Below are positions 54,305-62,852 of a DNA stretch of 64,000 bases, piece by piece. The translations under genes were made by a program, and so were the position numbers. This stretch comes from Sulfuritalea sp. (GTDB lineage Bacteria; Pseudomonadota; Gammaproteobacteria; Burkholderiales; Rhodocyclaceae). The notes under the pieces are model-generated. The model made no database searches. It saw only the letters and a program-made list of their open reading frames with translations, and was not told where the DNA came from. The DNA lies in contig JADJVS010000012.1 in assembly GCA_016710465.1 (NCBI GenBank), positions 124,001-188,000 on the forward strand, given 5' to 3'. The number at the start of each line of letters is the position of its first letter. Within the stretch, counting starts at the first letter, position 1.

Positions 54305-55023
54305 GCCGTTGTCTTGACACAGACACCTGCCTGCAGCAGCCGGCTGAACAACAGCCCGGCGGGCAACCAGGTGACGACATCGTCGAATTCGCTACCCGCC
54401 AGCTCAATCGGTCCATTGCTGACAAAGGTCGTGTCGCTATCGGCATTCTCCAGTTCATTGGCGCGCGTCGGCGCGCCGACGGCGGTTCCGCCGCTGCTGA
54501 TCGCGCCGAGTCCATTGGGGCCATGGGAGAGCACCACCAGCGGCACCGCCGTCGCGACCGCCGCGGGCACCGCCGAATTGATGGTCAGTGTGCCGGCCGT
54601 ACTCAATTGCATGCCTGCGTTGTTCTGCGCAAAGGCATTTGTAACCTGATATCGCAAGCGATTCGACCAACCATCGAGCCCCTTCAAGCCGAGAGTGACC
54701 CAGGGCAGGTTTCCGTCATAGGCGACACAACCCGTACCCGTCCTATCCTCCTGGCCGTCGTTGGCAGTTCCGGCACCCGCCGCGGTAGTCTTGTCCGGGC
54801 AGGGTAGATAGGGCCGGGAATCGCTTGCGAGATGCGTTACCGCGTAGCCGATCAGCGCCTCCCTGGCCTCGTCGAGAGCGCTTTGCGTTTCCTTGACCTT
54901 CTGCACTTCCATTTGGGTACTGAAAACACTCAGACCACCACCTATGGCCAGGGCCACTATCAGCAGGACTATCGCCATTTCCACCAGCGTAAAGCCGGCA
55001 GTGGCCGGTATGGGTTTTTTCAT
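54295..55023 (-). CDS. Type IV prepilin-like protein
   Basis: 242 aa. Leader MKKPIPATAG, then FTLVEMAIVLLIVALAIGGG (Glu+5). The body shares SDSRPYLPCPDKTTA, GTANDGQEDR, GNLPWVTLGL and GLDGWS with the next upstream protein, so the two are tandem paralogues. Two Cys-containing regions could form disulfides. Ends with ACP. Confidence 0.85.
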   Translation of the reverse strand: MKKPIPATAGFTLVEMAIVLLIVALAIGGGLSVFSTQMEVQKVKETQSALDEAREALIGYAVTHLASDSRPYLPCPDKTTAAGAGTANDGQEDRTGTGCVAYDGNLPWVTLGLKGLDGWSNRLRYQVTNAFAQNNAGMQLSTAGTLTINSAVPAAVATAVPLVVLSHGPNGLGAISSGGTAVGAPTRANELENADSDTTFVSNGPIELAGSEFDDVVTWLPAGLLFSRLLQAGVCVKTTACP

Positions 55024-55033
55024 GTTGTATCTC

Positions 55034-55759
55034 CTACAGTCGTCCGGCCGCCTGCATCCGGGCCAACAGGGTTGCCGTGACGAACCAGTGGGTCAGATCG
55101 TCGAATTCACCCCCGACCCCGCCACTCGCGACCTCGGCGTTGCGGATGAAGACCAGGTCCCCATCCGTATTCTCGCGCTCGCTCGTATTGGCAACCGGTG
55201 GCAAGGCAGCAACGACCCCCGAACTACTCGTGGCCCCCCAAGCATTGGGGCCATGTGAAACAAGAACCATGGGCAGGGCACTTGCGATCACCGCGCCTGC
55301 AGCGCTATTGGCGCTCAGAATGCCGACGCTCGTCAGTTGCATGCCCGTGACGCTGTTGGAGAACGCTGGCGTCACCCGGTACCGAAGACGCTGTGACCAG
55401 CCGTCCAGCCCGACCAGGCCGAGGGTAACCCAAGGAAGATTGCCCTCATAGGAAGCGCACACGCCGGTCCCGGCATTGCGGTCTTCCTGGCCGTCATTTG
55501 CCGTCCCCGGACCAGGCGCTGTCGTCTTGTCGGGGCACGGCAGATAGGGCCTGCTGTCCGTGGCCACGTGAGTTGCGGCATAGCCCACCAACGCATCCGC
55601 CGCCTGAACCATGACTGTGTTCGTCATGCGGATTCGCGAATCCGATTGGCTGGTCCTGCCAAAGTTGCGGACAGCATAGTAGCCCATCGCGGTGCCGACG
55701 AAAATGAGCAGCAGCAGCAGTCCGGCGCCACGCTGCCGGTTTCTTCCAGCCGACTTCAT
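55034..55759 (-). CDS. Prepilin paralogue lacking the consensus N-terminal motif
   Basis: 241 aa. N-terminus MKSAGRNRQRGAG then LLLLLIFVGTAMGYYAV, a hydrophobic helix without FTLxE (no Glu+5). The body is clearly homologous to the downstream prepilin (DSRPYLPCPDKTTA, GTANDGQEDRN, GNLPWVTLGLVGLDGWS, SHGPN). It may be a minor pseudopilin tip protein, where Glu+5 is often absent (as in GspK). Overlaps the MshK-like gene by 4 nt. Confidence 0.75.
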   Translation of the reverse strand: MKSAGRNRQRGAGLLLLLIFVGTAMGYYAVRNFGRTSQSDSRIRMTNTVMVQAADALVGYAATHVATDSRPYLPCPDKTTAPGPGTANDGQEDRNAGTGVCASYEGNLPWVTLGLVGLDGWSQRLRYRVTPAFSNSVTGMQLTSVGILSANSAAGAVIASALPMVLVSHGPNAWGATSSSGVVAALPPVANTSERENTDGDLVFIRNAEVASGGVGGEFDDLTHWFVTATLLARMQAAGRL

Positions 55760-56223
55760 TTTCCTGCCTTCACATTGACTGACCCTGCCGGCAGGGCATC
55801 CACCCGCGCGCCGCTTTCGATGTCGACGGTCTCGCGAACGCGGACGCGATGCCCCTCTATGGTGATGTCGCGCTTGTCGATGGCGGGTATGCCCGCCGAC
55901 TGGACGGCCTGCCCTTCAGGCACCAGTTGCCCGTTTATCCAGGCGCTGCCCTTGCCCTTGTCACGCCGCACCAGGCCGCCGACGGAAATGGTGGTGCCGG
56001 AACTGGCCGACCCCCCCGGGACGACGCGCCTGGCCGCTGAAATGGAAGCCCGCTCCTGCGGCGAGTAGAACAGCGTGCCAAAGCCGTTATCCGGACTTGC
56101 GGCAGTGGCACCCGTTGGTGCAATCGACCCGGCAACCGCCAACGAGCTTAGCACCAGAGTCCGGACTAGACACAAGGCCACTCTGGAACGCAGCGGTTGC
56201 TTGCGCTCGCCGACGTTGTTCAC
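55756..56223 (-). CDS. Exported pilus-assembly protein, MshK/GspB-like
   Basis: 155 aa. Signal peptide about residues 1-42. The mature C-terminal half, SAWINGQLVPEGQAVQ then IEGHRVRVRETVDI, resembles the short beta-rich domain of MshK or GspB/PilP-like proteins that link the inner-membrane platform to the secretin. Position between a MshJ-like gene and prepilins supports this. Homology is by pattern only. Confidence 0.6.
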   Translation of the reverse strand: MNNVGERKQPLRSRVALCLVRTLVLSSLAVAGSIAPTGATAASPDNGFGTLFYSPQERASISAARRVVPGGSASSGTTISVGGLVRRDKGKGSAWINGQLVPEGQAVQSAGIPAIDKRDITIEGHRVRVRETVDIESGARVDALPAGSVNVKAGK

Positions 56224-56846
56224 TTTGCCTTTTCCTGATCGGGCAGATTGAAGAAACGCAGCGTGCAGACAGCTACGAGTCCGTCAGGCGTGGGGCGGCC
56301 GAGGCGGCAGGACTGAACCCGGAAACGACCCCGGACTTGGTCGCGGAAACTGTCGAGAAACGCAATCAATTCACCCTCATGGACACCCGAAATTTCAAAA
56401 TCGAGGTCATGACTCTGCGGCGCTCCAGGCTCCAAGGAGGTCGCCGATGCCGTAGGTGCCGAAGCATTCGGGTCGGCAACGGTGGAATCGAGTATTGCCT
56501 GCGCCGGCTTCAGATTGTAGACGAGGGCGTTGCCAATTCCGAGGCGCTCACGGCTTGCAACCAGTTGCTCGACCCAGCCTTCGCGGTCGGCTCGGCCGAT
56601 CAGTCCCTGCTTTTTCAGCGCTCGGAATTGCTCGATGTGTGCCATTACGTTCTGGAGATCCCGGTGTTTTGTTTCCAATGTTGCCTTCTGTGCGGCATGC
56701 ACTTCCTGATTCTGCAACACCCGGGCCTTGAGTGAATCACGGAGATAAATGCTGCCGAACACCAGCGTCAGCGCAAGGAAAATCGCGGCGCCAAGCAGGT
56801 TCAGCGGACCCCGCGAGCGCTCGAAAAGCATGCGCTCCGGGCTCAT
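56220..56846 (-). CDS. PilO/MshJ-like inner-membrane assembly protein
   Basis: 208 aa. Short cytoplasmic start, one membrane helix (LLGAAIFLALTLVFGSIYL), a coiled-coil stretch (about 45-85) and a periplasmic ferredoxin-like domain with HDLDFEISGVHEGELIAFLD. This is the PilO/GspM layout. Overlaps the MshI-like gene by 4 nt. Confidence 0.7.
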   Translation of the reverse strand: MSPERMLFERSRGPLNLLGAAIFLALTLVFGSIYLRDSLKARVLQNQEVHAAQKATLETKHRDLQNVMAHIEQFRALKKQGLIGRADREGWVEQLVASRERLGIGNALVYNLKPAQAILDSTVADPNASAPTASATSLEPGAPQSHDLDFEISGVHEGELIAFLDSFRDQVRGRFRVQSCRLGRPTPDGLVAVCTLRFFNLPDQEKAK

Positions 56847-58303
56847 GCCCCCTTCTCCTGGGCCGGCACGGCGTCATCGGAGGGCATGCCGGGGACCGTA
56901 AAGCACCATCCCTGGCGGAACGCGGCATTGACCGTTGTCCCACCACGCAAATTGCCGGCGGATAGTTCCTTGTTGGCATCGGTCCACAGGCTCACGCCGC
57001 CGACGTCAGCCAGCCTTTGCGAGACCAACCTCACGGTCTGCGCCCGATCGCGCGGACCATAGGAGCCTGGAATCGTGAGGTCGAAACCGATCTCGATGCG
57101 CCGCTGGGCGACACCCGGCGCCGTGGCTTCGGGACGCTTCATGCCATCCTCGGACGTCAGGTCAACTCCGCAGGTATTGGCCGACGGCAAGATCATGCGT
57201 AACTGCAATTCACTCAGACGCAGGGCCGAGTCGGCGGAAATTGCATCGGCCACCAGGCGGAAACCCGCTCCCAGCGGGGGAACCGAAGCAATCTCGCGAT
57301 CGTGGATGGCAATCGCATCGCGCAGCAGATCCGGCGCAACACCGTAGCTTCCGATCTCTCCCTCCACGATGGCGATCTGTCCATCCAGTTCCTGTATCGA
57401 CGCCGCAATTCCACGCTCCTGTGCGACCAGGGAAATAATTGATCCCAGATTGCTGCCGACCGCGCCAATGCCTGCCAGCGCGATCACGACTGCCATGACT
57501 CTTGCGGCGCGGCCCAACCGCGAAGAGAGATAGCCGACCCGACGCACCATTGGCGCCACCTGCGGCGTCCCATCCTTGAGCGCAAGGTCGAACAAGGCAA
57601 AGCGCCAGTCAGCAGGAGGCGGCCTCAGCGGCTTTGGCAATTCCACCAGCCGCAAGCGCTGTGCAGTCATCAGGGGCGCCATGCCAGTCGCATCACCGAG
57701 CAACAAAACCGCGTGTTCCAGGTTCCGCGGCAGCCCAAGGTTGTTTTCCAGATGACGCAAGGTTCGCATGATCTCGTCGATCTGGGCCCTTGGTTCGCCG
57801 GGTGTCAGAGTCAGACGCGTGAGAACCGGGGTTCGCTCGCGGAGAAAAACGATGCGCAGGCTTCCCTGCCCGGGCAAAACGACAAACAGGTTAGGTGGCA
57901 GCTCGCGATGCTGGGCGAGTTTTGCCAGCAACAGCGACACGGGCGACACGGCGGCGATCGGTTGCGGCAGTGCCTCGATCTCGGCGTCTATCCTTTCGCC
58001 GGCATCAACCCCGAACAGAACATGCCTGGTTGGCGCCAGGCGGTCGAATAGCTCGCCTCCTTCAACTGGCAGGGAACGCCGATAGGGAGATTCCGGATAG
58101 CGCGCCGCCAACTGCCTGTCGATGAAGGCGCTGCGATCCTTGCCGAACAGGCGTGGAGTCTTGATCTCGACAAAGCTTTCCTCCGGAAGATCCGTCACCA
58201 GCCATACGAATCCGCCGGTGACCGAATCCACCGGTCGCCACTGTCCACCGTCGAGACACCAGGTTTCATTGCCGGCCGGGCTGAGGTAGCGAACTGTCTT
58301 CAC
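56843..58303 (-). CDS. MshI-like protein (PilM/PilN-type fusion)
   Basis: 486 aa from GTG 58303, overlapping the platform gene stop (GTGA). The N-terminal cytoplasmic part of about 310 residues is PilM/GspL-like (FVEIKTPRLFGKDR, HVLFGVDAG). It is followed by a helix at about 340 (ARVMAVVIALAGIGAVGSNL) and a periplasmic PilN-like domain. Fusion of PilM and PilN functions is typical of MshI. The low similarity I can judge by eye limits confidence. Confidence 0.65.
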   Translation of the reverse strand: MKTVRYLSPAGNETWCLDGGQWRPVDSVTGGFVWLVTDLPEESFVEIKTPRLFGKDRSAFIDRQLAARYPESPYRRSLPVEGGELFDRLAPTRHVLFGVDAGERIDAEIEALPQPIAAVSPVSLLLAKLAQHRELPPNLFVVLPGQGSLRIVFLRERTPVLTRLTLTPGEPRAQIDEIMRTLRHLENNLGLPRNLEHAVLLLGDATGMAPLMTAQRLRLVELPKPLRPPPADWRFALFDLALKDGTPQVAPMVRRVGYLSSRLGRAARVMAVVIALAGIGAVGSNLGSIISLVAQERGIAASIQELDGQIAIVEGEIGSYGVAPDLLRDAIAIHDREIASVPPLGAGFRLVADAISADSALRLSELQLRMILPSANTCGVDLTSEDGMKRPEATAPGVAQRRIEIGFDLTIPGSYGPRDRAQTVRLVSQRLADVGGVSLWTDANKELSAGNLRGGTTVNAAFRQGWCFTVPGMPSDDAVPAQEKGA

Positions 58304-59499
58304 GTTTTCATCTTCGAGATGGTGTCGTAGATCGGGCTCAGCACGGCCATCATGATCCAGCCAAGAATCAAGCCCATGGCCACCGTCATGACGGGTTCGA
58401 TCAAGGCCTGTACCTTGCCGATGGACTCGTCGATCTCGCGGGTGTAGAAGTAACTTACGTTTTTGAGGGCATGATCCAGCGCACCGCTGGCCTCGCCCAC
58501 CTGCAGCATGCGGATCACCAGGGTCGGAAACAGTCGCTCCTCGGCAAAGCTGGCCGAGATCGACGTACCGGTGGCAATCCGCTCCACAACCCGAGTCAGC
58601 GCTTCCTGGATCACGAGATTCCCGGTCACCTTTCGGCAATGTTCCAATCCCTCGATGATCGGGATCCCGGTCTTGTACATCAACGCGAAAGTGTCCGCCA
58701 GGCGGGCCAGGATCATCTTCTTCAGCACCGCGCCTATCACGGGGATGCCCAACAGCATTCGGTGTGCGGCAAAGCGCGCACGCTCATTCACGCGTATGAC
58801 ACCCGCCAGCACGGTCACAATTACCGGTGGAATGGCGAGAATCAACCACCAGTAGCGGACAAAAATATCCGAAACGACGATGAGTATTCTCGTCTGCAGC
58901 GGTGTCTTCTGGCCCATGCCGGCGAGAAAGGTGACCAGTTGCGGTACCAGATAGATCATCAGAAAGAAGACTACGCCGCTGATGACGACCACGACGAAGG
59001 TCGGGTACATCATCAACTTCTTGGTCTGCGCGGCCAGCTCGTCCTGCCATTTGAGGGAGCGCACAAGTTCCTTCAGCACTTCAGGCAACTGGCCGGTGAC
59101 TTCGCCCGAGCGAACAAGGTTGACCATGACCTCGGAGAATATCCCGGGGTAAAAGGCCAGCGCCTCAGCCAGCGTGGACCCGTTCTCGACCCGCTGATAC
59201 ACCCCCGCGGCGAGAATCTGGCCTTCCATCGACTCCGCCGAATCGCGCATGTCACCAAGCGCCGCCAGGATGGGCACGCCGGCACGGATCAGCATCTCCA
59301 GTTGGAACATGAAGCCGATGATCTCCTGCTGTGGCAAGCTCTTGACCTTGCGAGTGCGCGCCTTGGTGATGGTGGCGCGCACCAGTGAAAGCCCGACTCG
59401 ACTCAACTGGGTTTCAAGGTCGGTTTCGTGCAGTGCTTCTATCTGACCCTTGACGATCCTGTCATTGGCATCGGCAGCACGATACTTGTAGAGCGGCAT
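58300..59499 (-). CDS. mshG: Type II/IV secretion inner-membrane platform protein (MshG/PilC/GspF)
   Basis: 399 aa. Two GspF domains: QEIIGFMFQLEMLIRAGVPI and, after a membrane helix, a repeat around RLADTFALMYKTGIPIIEGL. It ends in a helix and ILGWIMMAVLSPIYDTISKM. It links ATPase motion to pilin assembly. TGATG overlap with mshE. Confidence 0.9.
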   Translation of the reverse strand: MPLYKYRAADANDRIVKGQIEALHETDLETQLSRVGLSLVRATITKARTRKVKSLPQQEIIGFMFQLEMLIRAGVPILAALGDMRDSAESMEGQILAAGVYQRVENGSTLAEALAFYPGIFSEVMVNLVRSGEVTGQLPEVLKELVRSLKWQDELAAQTKKLMMYPTFVVVVISGVVFFLMIYLVPQLVTFLAGMGQKTPLQTRILIVVSDIFVRYWWLILAIPPVIVTVLAGVIRVNERARFAAHRMLLGIPVIGAVLKKMILARLADTFALMYKTGIPIIEGLEHCRKVTGNLVIQEALTRVVERIATGTSISASFAEERLFPTLVIRMLQVGEASGALDHALKNVSYFYTREIDESIGKVQALIEPVMTVAMGLILGWIMMAVLSPIYDTISKMKT

Positions 59500-61220
59500 C
59501 AGGCAAGCGCTTCGGTAAGGTCGACCACGCGGCTGACTTCATCGACCGTGGTCAGACCGTCGCGGACGCGACGCAGGCCGTCTTCCGCCATGCTGACAAA
59601 GCCGCGCTCGACGGCATGGTCGTACATGGCATTGACGCTTGCGTTGCGGGTAATCAACTCATCCAGCCCTTTATCGAACTTGAGCAGTTCGAAGATTGCC
59701 ATGCGCCCCTTGTAGCCTTGCTGCTCGCACGCCGGGCAGCCGACGGGGCGATACAGGGTGATTTGCTCGTCCGGCGCCAGACGGAGAAGCTGGGCTTCCA
59801 CAGGGCTGGGCACGTCCGGCCGCTTGCATTTCTTGCACAAGGTACGTACCAGACGTTGCGCGACAATGCCGATCACGTTGCCTGCCAGGACGTTGGTTTT
59901 TATATTGAGGTCAAGCAGGCGCGGAATGGACTGGATCGCCGAATTCGTATGCAGGGTCGAGAACACCTGGTGGCCGGTCATCGCCGCGCGAAAGGCCATC
60001 TCGGCCGTGTCGTGATCCCGTATCTCGCCGACCAGAATGACATCAGGGTCCTGACGCATCATGGATCGAATGCCTTCGGCAAAGTCCATTTTCGAGACTT
60101 CCGAAATTGATGTCTGGCGCACCATCGGCAGGGGATACTCCACCGGGTCTTCCAGGGTCATGATGTTGACCCCTTCGCTGTTGAGATGACCAAGCACGGA
60201 GTACAAGCTTGTGGTTTTGCCCGAGCCCGTGGGGCCGGTCACGAGGAGGATACCTTCTGGCCGGGCGAGCATCAGTTGGAGTTGCGTCAGTTGGCGATCC
60301 GACAGCCCCAAACCGTCGATGGGAACCAGACCGCGCGCACGATCGAGTACGCGCAGCACGAAGTTCTCGCCGTGGATCATCGGCTGCACCGCGCTGCGGT
60401 AATCGACCTGCCGCCCCGCGATCGTCAGAGAAATTCGGCCGTCCTGCGGTGCCCGAGTTTCCGCGATGTTCATGCCCGCCATCACCTTGAGGCGGACCAC
60501 CATGGCTGACCAGTAGCGCATGTGCAGAACGCGAACCTGTCGCAGCACGCCGTCAATTCGATAACGGATACGCAGGAAATGCGGCTCCGGCTCGAAGTGA
60601 ATGTCCGATGCGCCACGCAAGGTGGCGTCCGCCAGCAATGCGTCCATCAGGCGCACCACTGGATGACTGTAGCCCCCCGTGTTCTGGGCCAGGCTGGCGG
60701 TATCGATATTGCCGGTTTCGAGTTCGTGGAGGATGCCGTCGATCGACAGCTCATGGCCATAGAACTGCTCGATCGCGTTGTGGATTTCGGTGCTGCTGGC
60801 AAGACGCCAAACCGCCTTGAGCTTGCCGGCAAGCAAGGCGTTGATCTGGTCTCCCGCAACAATGTCTCCCGGATCCGCGCTGGCGATGAGCAGCTCGCGA
60901 CCCGCCGGATCGTAGCCCACTGGGAACAAGGTGTGGCGCTTTGCCATCGCCTTGGGGATCATCTTCAACGCCGCCGGATCAGCCACGATGCCGCCCAGAC
61001 TGATGGCGACCTCGCCGAGGTTCGTCGCAAGCGCACCCCGCATCGCTTCTTCGGTCACGAAGCCCAGCGCCAGCAGGGCTTCGCCTAGCGGCTTGCCCAT
61101 GGCCTTTTGCTCAAGCAGCGCGATGCGCAACTGGTCTTGTGTGATCAGCCCTTTTTCGAGCAGGAGATCACCGAGCCGGACAGGCGGCTTACCGGCATTG
61201 TCTTTGGGGGTGTTCATCAA
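59499..61220 (-). CDS. mshE: Pilus assembly ATPase MshE (PilB/GspE family)
   Basis: 573 aa. The MshEN-type N-terminus RLGDLLLEKGLITQDQLRIA then PLGEALLALGFVTEE is of the kind that binds cyclic di-GMP in MshE. Core ATPase: Walker A VTGPTGSGKTTSLYS, Asp box, Walker B VGEIRDHDTAE, and a C-terminal zinc tetra-Cys (CKKCK...GCPACEQQG). c-di-GMP control is an inference from the domain. Confidence 0.92.
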   Translation of the reverse strand: MMNTPKDNAGKPPVRLGDLLLEKGLITQDQLRIALLEQKAMGKPLGEALLALGFVTEEAMRGALATNLGEVAISLGGIVADPAALKMIPKAMAKRHTLFPVGYDPAGRELLIASADPGDIVAGDQINALLAGKLKAVWRLASSTEIHNAIEQFYGHELSIDGILHELETGNIDTASLAQNTGGYSHPVVRLMDALLADATLRGASDIHFEPEPHFLRIRYRIDGVLRQVRVLHMRYWSAMVVRLKVMAGMNIAETRAPQDGRISLTIAGRQVDYRSAVQPMIHGENFVLRVLDRARGLVPIDGLGLSDRQLTQLQLMLARPEGILLVTGPTGSGKTTSLYSVLGHLNSEGVNIMTLEDPVEYPLPMVRQTSISEVSKMDFAEGIRSMMRQDPDVILVGEIRDHDTAEMAFRAAMTGHQVFSTLHTNSAIQSIPRLLDLNIKTNVLAGNVIGIVAQRLVRTLCKKCKRPDVPSPVEAQLLRLAPDEQITLYRPVGCPACEQQGYKGRMAIFELLKFDKGLDELITRNASVNAMYDHAVERGFVSMAEDGLRRVRDGLTTVDEVSRVVDLTEALA

Positions 61221-61237
61221 CCGTCCTTGGTCGGCAC

Positions 61238-62851
61238 CTACCGAGCCGGCGTTGCGACTGGGCGCGCCTCCACCGCGTCGCTGGCGGCTCCGCGCAATTG
61301 CTCAAGGCGAACCCTAGCCTGCTCTCCCGGGAAGCCGGTAACGCCAGAATTGCCGCCTTTCTCTGCAAGCCGGAGCGCACGTTGGTAGAACTCGCGCGCC
61401 TGCGCGTACTTGTGCAGGCGATCCAGGGCCACCGCCAGGTTGTAGGCGTGCAAAGCATTCTCCGGATCAAGCGTGTAGGCCCGGAAAAACGCCTGCTGGG
61501 CTTCGCCGATCCGTCCCTCGCGCGCCAGCATGCTTCCCAGGGTCGACATGGTGACAGGTGACTGCGGCGATCTTTCGGCCATGTCGCGCATGCGACTGGC
61601 CGCAGCCGCCGGGTCGCTGGTGGATGCGATGCTCAGCAGGCCGGCGGCGGCATCCGGCTGCTCCGGATCCAGCCTCAACACCTGCTGGTAGAGATCGCGT
61701 GCTTCATCGAAGCTGCCCTCACGATGCGCCAGGTGAGCCAGACCGAGCAGCGCATCGCGCTCCGCCGGGTTGCTCTTAAGGGCCTGCCTGTAGGCCACGC
61801 CGGCCTCCTCGAAGCGTCCGGCGCGGAGTGCGTCATAGGCGCTCTGCAAGGGATTGCCGATCGTCTGCCGCCGGACAATCACTTTTGGCGGCGTTCGCGA
61901 GGGGCTGGTCGCAGCCCTTTTTTCGTCCGACTTGCCGGTAGGCGACTCCGCGGCTAGTCGCGACGGCGAATTGACACCGGTACCCGCCCCAGTCGGCTTC
62001 GCCGTCACCGATAACGACGATTCGGCACCGGCATCTGCCACGGGGCCGGCCGGTTCCGCACCAGTCGCCTTGGCGTCGGCCACCGATGCTTCGCCGATGG
62101 CACCGGCCGCCGGCGGCGGTGCGACCGCCACGCCGGCTCCTACTACCGTATCGCCAGGTCCCAGCAGGGAATCGAAGAAGCCGAGGAAGAACGCCAGATT
62201 TACCAATGCCACCACCGCAACCAGTCCTATCAGGACTATGTTTCTGGCAGCCAACTTTCTCTTTGACGGTCGGTGGGCGATGAGAATCTCACGTGCGATG
62301 CGGGGCGATGGTTCGGTACGTGAGGCTTCCGACGTCGACGTACCAGACGCCTTGCCGCCGTCGGCGGGTGACTCGCGGGTTGAATCGCTTTGCCTATCGG
62401 GCGATTGCATTGGCGCGACTATGGTCGAACCCGTCGCGAGCGGATCCCCGGTAGCCTGCTCAGCCAGCATCACCGCTTCCACCGCCGATTGAACCGGCGC
62501 ACGCACTGACTCTGCTTCGGCAAGTAAGGGGCTGCCATGATCGGGAGGTGACGACCTTGTCGCCAGCCCCGTCAGCTCGACTGCCGCCGGATCGGTGTTC
62601 ATGATCGGATCAGGCACCGATACGGTTTCAGCCTCCGGCAGAGTCACCGCATAGGGCGGAAGACTGTCGCTCTTCAGTTCAGGGTGCGACGCGGCAGGGG
62701 CCGGCAATTCCTCGACCGGCTCAAGGCTCAGCTCAGGAAATGTGCTTGGTGCAGCTTCGAGCTTATCCGTTGGTCGGTCGGCCCCTCGCGCTTCAGCCAG
62801 CTTCATCTTCTCCTGGCTGGCACGCTGCAATGCATCGAGCAACAGGCTCAT
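61238..62851 (-). CDS. TPR protein, MshN-like, one membrane helix
   Basis: 537 aa. Start MSLLLDALQRASQEK is the typical beginning of MshN/GspA-associated TPR proteins. An acidic Pro/Ala-rich cytoplasmic region (to about 200) precedes a membrane helix (NIVLIGLVAVVALVNLAFFL). After an Ala/Gly/Pro-rich linker come tetratricopeptide repeats at about 340-505 (YDALRAGRFEEAGVAYRQAL, HREGSFDEARDLYQQVLRLD). Probably a pilus or secretin assembly factor. Confidence 0.75.
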   Translation of the reverse strand: MSLLLDALQRASQEKMKLAEARGADRPTDKLEAAPSTFPELSLEPVEELPAPAASHPELKSDSLPPYAVTLPEAETVSVPDPIMNTDPAAVELTGLATRSSPPDHGSPLLAEAESVRAPVQSAVEAVMLAEQATGDPLATGSTIVAPMQSPDRQSDSTRESPADGGKASGTSTSEASRTEPSPRIAREILIAHRPSKRKLAARNIVLIGLVAVVALVNLAFFLGFFDSLLGPGDTVVGAGVAVAPPPAAGAIGEASVADAKATGAEPAGPVADAGAESSLSVTAKPTGAGTGVNSPSRLAAESPTGKSDEKRAATSPSRTPPKVIVRRQTIGNPLQSAYDALRAGRFEEAGVAYRQALKSNPAERDALLGLAHLAHREGSFDEARDLYQQVLRLDPEQPDAAAGLLSIASTSDPAAAASRMRDMAERSPQSPVTMSTLGSMLAREGRIGEAQQAFFRAYTLDPENALHAYNLAVALDRLHKYAQAREFYQRALRLAEKGGNSGVTGFPGEQARVRLEQLRGAASDAVEARPVATPAR

Positions 62852-62852
62852 G

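Noticed and set aside
62130..62160. VGAGVAVAP / GPGDTV segment in the TPR protein as a repeat copy
   Set aside because: The two halves are in the wrong order and the nucleotide match is poor.
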